Positions 4,860-6,395 of a stretch of DNA of 6,395 nt are shown in pieces. Every line of letters begins with the position of its first letter. Position 1 is the first letter of the stretch. The stretch lies in the NCBI GenBank assembly GCA_025934475.1, contig JAICXZ010000200.1, positions 1 through 6,395 on the forward strand. The letters run 5' to 3'. Position numbers and translations under genes: made by a program. A model generated the notes under the pieces. It made no database searches. It worked only from the letters and a program-made list of their open reading frames with translations, and was not told the origin of the DNA. Source of the stretch: Mucilaginibacter sp. (lineage in GTDB: Bacteria; Bacteroidota; Bacteroidia; Sphingobacteriales; Sphingobacteriaceae).

Positions 4860-6191
4860 ATGCTGCCGGTTAAGCGTTTTACGCAATTTATAAATGAGAA
4901 CCACCTTTTTTCTCCTCATGATCGCGTCTTAGCCGCCGTTAGCGGTGGCATGGACTCGGTGCTGATGGCGCATTTGCTTAAAGCTGCCGGTTACAATTTT
5001 AGCATCGCTCACTGCAATTTCCAGCTACGCGGCGATGAAGCCGATGCCGACCAGTCGTTTGTCTATGCATTTGCGACTGAACTTGGGGTTCCCATTTATA
5101 GCATCAACTTCGATACTAAACAATATGCTACCGACCGTAAGATTTCTATCCAAATGGCCGCACGCGAGTTGCGGTATCAATGGTTCGGTCAGATCAGTCA
5201 GCAGGAGGGATATAATGTTATAGCCCTCGCGCATCACCAAAACGATGCGATTGAGACAATATTGCTCAACCTGACCCGGGGTACCGGCATTGCGGGTATG
5301 CATGGCATCCTGCCTAAAAACGGAAATCTGGTTCGCCCGCTGCTATTTTTGAACCGGGATGAGATCGACAATATTGTTCATGAAAACGGCCTGCAATACC
5401 GGGAGGATAGCTCGAACTCGTCCGTCAAATACGCCAGGAATAAGATCAGGCTGGAAGTTGTCCCCAAACTTCAGGAATTGAATCCGGCGCTTGAAGAAAC
5501 CTTCGGGCATAACCTTAATCATTTTCGCGCATTGGAGACAGTGTTACAGCAGAGGCTTAATGAATTGCGCGAAGAGTTGTTTGTTCGTAAGGACGACAAT
5601 ATTCATATCCCGATTGACGGCGTCAAAACGCTTAATCCGCAAAAGATGTTACTCCATGGCCTGCTGCGCGACTACGGCTTTAATGAGTCGACAGTAGAAG
5701 ATATCATTTCCTCGCTGGATAAACATTCAGGCCGGTTATTTGAATCTGGTAGCCATGCCTTGCTGCTTGATCGTGGTCAGCTGATTTTGTCCGGCAGGCA
5801 CATCGAACCAGGTGAAATAAAAATCGATGCTGGTCAGCATGAGGTTCGTTTTGGTAATTACCGGCTTACTCTTTTACATGATGACTCGCCGCTGATCGTT
5901 AAAGATAATTCCTTTGCTGTGTCTATCGACACGGAAATGCTGGTTTACCCGTTAACACTCCGCAACTGGCAGCAGAGCGATTATTTTTATCCGCTGGGGA
6001 TGAAGACCAGGAAGAAATTAAGTGACTTCTTTATCAACCTGAAAGTACCACTGCACGAAAAAAAGCAGATCCCCATATTGGTTAACGGCAACGACGATAT
6101 TATCTGGGTTGGGGGTTACAGGCCCGACAACCGTTATAAGGTAACTGCGAAGACCAAAAAAGTTACTATCTTCGAACTGTTTAAATTATGA
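4860..6191 (+). CDS. tilS: tRNA(Ile) lysidine synthetase TilS
   Basis: TilS converts cytidine 34 of the CAU-anticodon isoleucine tRNA to lysidine using ATP and lysine, so the tRNA reads AUA and is charged with isoleucine. From the ATG at 4860 the protein has 443 residues. The N-terminal PP-loop ATPase domain holds SGGMDS (28-33), HCNFQLRGDEAD (51-62), AARELRYQ (100-107) and AHHQNDAIET (124-133), followed by LTRGTGIAGMHGI. The stretch REDSSN..VKYARNKIRLEVVPKL is the family's tRNA-contacting region. The C-terminal TilS domain spans about residues 360-443, with LRNWQQSDYFYPLGMKTRKKLSDFF and VPLHEKKQIPILV. All catalytic motifs are present, and the length is typical of a three-domain TilS. A TTG at 4845 would add five residues but overlaps the promoter element, so ATG 4860 is preferred. 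The gene is expected to be essential. Confidence 0.97.
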   Translation: MLPVKRFTQFINENHLFSPHDRVLAAVSGGMDSVLMAHLLKAAGYNFSIAHCNFQLRGDEADADQSFVYAFATELGVPIYSINFDTKQYATDRKISIQMAARELRYQWFGQISQQEGYNVIALAHHQNDAIETILLNLTRGTGIAGMHGILPKNGNLVRPLLFLNRDEIDNIVHENGLQYREDSSNSSVKYARNKIRLEVVPKLQELNPALEETFGHNLNHFRALETVLQQRLNELREELFVRKDDNIHIPIDGVKTLNPQKMLLHGLLRDYGFNESTVEDIISSLDKHSGRLFESGSHALLLDRGQLILSGRHIEPGEIKIDAGQHEVRFGNYRLTLLHDDSPLIVKDNSFAVSIDTEMLVYPLTLRNWQQSDYFYPLGMKTRKKLSDFFINLKVPLHEKKQIPILVNGNDDIIWVGGYRPDNRYKVTAKTKKVTIFELFKL

Positions 6192-6395
6192 GCGAAAAAC
6201 CCGTCTTTGTTGAGAAGCAGTATCTTGGCCGCGAGTGGATACCTATAACCATCCGCCTCATGCTGGCTATGTTCTGTTTCGCAGCATATACCTTCAATTT
6301 TTTCACGGATGGTAACGAAAAAGCGGATATCCTGGCTGTAGCCGGATTTGGCATCATTACCATTTCCATCATCATGGGCTTTTTCCTGCATTTCC
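6188..6395 (+). CDS. Predicted membrane protein downstream of tilS (5' part, truncated by window edge)
   Basis: ATG 6188 overlaps the tilS stop in an ATGA arrangement, implying translational coupling. The frame stays open to the window edge, giving 69 residues. A short soluble N-terminus (MSEKPVFVEKQYLGREW) is followed by two predicted membrane segments: about 18-39 (IPITIRLMLAMFCFAAYTFNFF) and about 48-69 (ILAVAGFGIITISIIMGFFLHF). They are joined by a polar loop (TDGNEKAD). There is no cleavable signal peptide, so it should be an integral inner-membrane protein. I do not recognise the family. The overlap with tilS suggests co-expression but does not by itself indicate a role in tRNA modification. 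Confidence 0.8.
   Translation, partial: MSEKPVFVEKQYLGREWIPITIRLMLAMFCFAAYTFNFFTDGNEKADILAVAGFGIITISIIMGFFLHF

Overview
The window looks like a chromosomal housekeeping segment from a member of the Bacteroidota, most likely family Sphingobacteriaceae (Mucilaginibacter/Pedobacter-like). Three things point there. The large OstA-like protein and the SurA-like protein are of the Bacteroidota type. No Shine-Dalgarno-like sequence precedes the genes. Most upstream regions carry a TAnnTTTG-type -7 element, the hallmark of the Bacteroidota primary sigma factor. The genus assignment is inference.

Layout: (1) 1-401, minus: 5' part of a SurA-like periplasmic chaperone/peptidyl-prolyl isomerase, cut by the window edge. 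(2) 402-517: a 116-base divergent promoter region. (3) 518-1646, plus: a two-gene operon, a 181-aa protein that I tentatively relate to the DNA polymerase III psi (HolD) fold, then rdgB, the house-cleaning ITP/XTP pyrophosphatase, one base apart. (4) 1668-2121, plus: a type II toxin-antitoxin pair in which the small antitoxin gene is intact but the RelE/ParE toxin gene is broken by shifts in reading frame. (5) 2128-4665, minus: a very large OstA/LptA-like lipopolysaccharide-transport protein with long, basic, repeat-rich linkers. It converges on the toxin remnant with six bases between them. (6) 4666-4859: a 194-base divergent promoter region. (7) 4860-6191, plus: tilS, tRNA(Ile) lysidine synthetase. 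(8) 6188 to the edge: the start of a small membrane protein overlapping tilS by four bases.

Functionally, SurA and the OstA-like protein both serve outer-membrane biogenesis. The psi-like protein and RdgB would both serve DNA replication fidelity, and TilS serves decoding. I found no CRISPR array, RNA gene, insertion sequence or phage gene, and no gene-free stretch above 300 bases. I do not see a new biological system here. The points most worth a second look are the psi-like protein, the broken toxin beside an intact antitoxin, the near-leaderless starts predicted for the divergent ostA-like/tilS pair, and the low-complexity expansion of the OstA-like protein.
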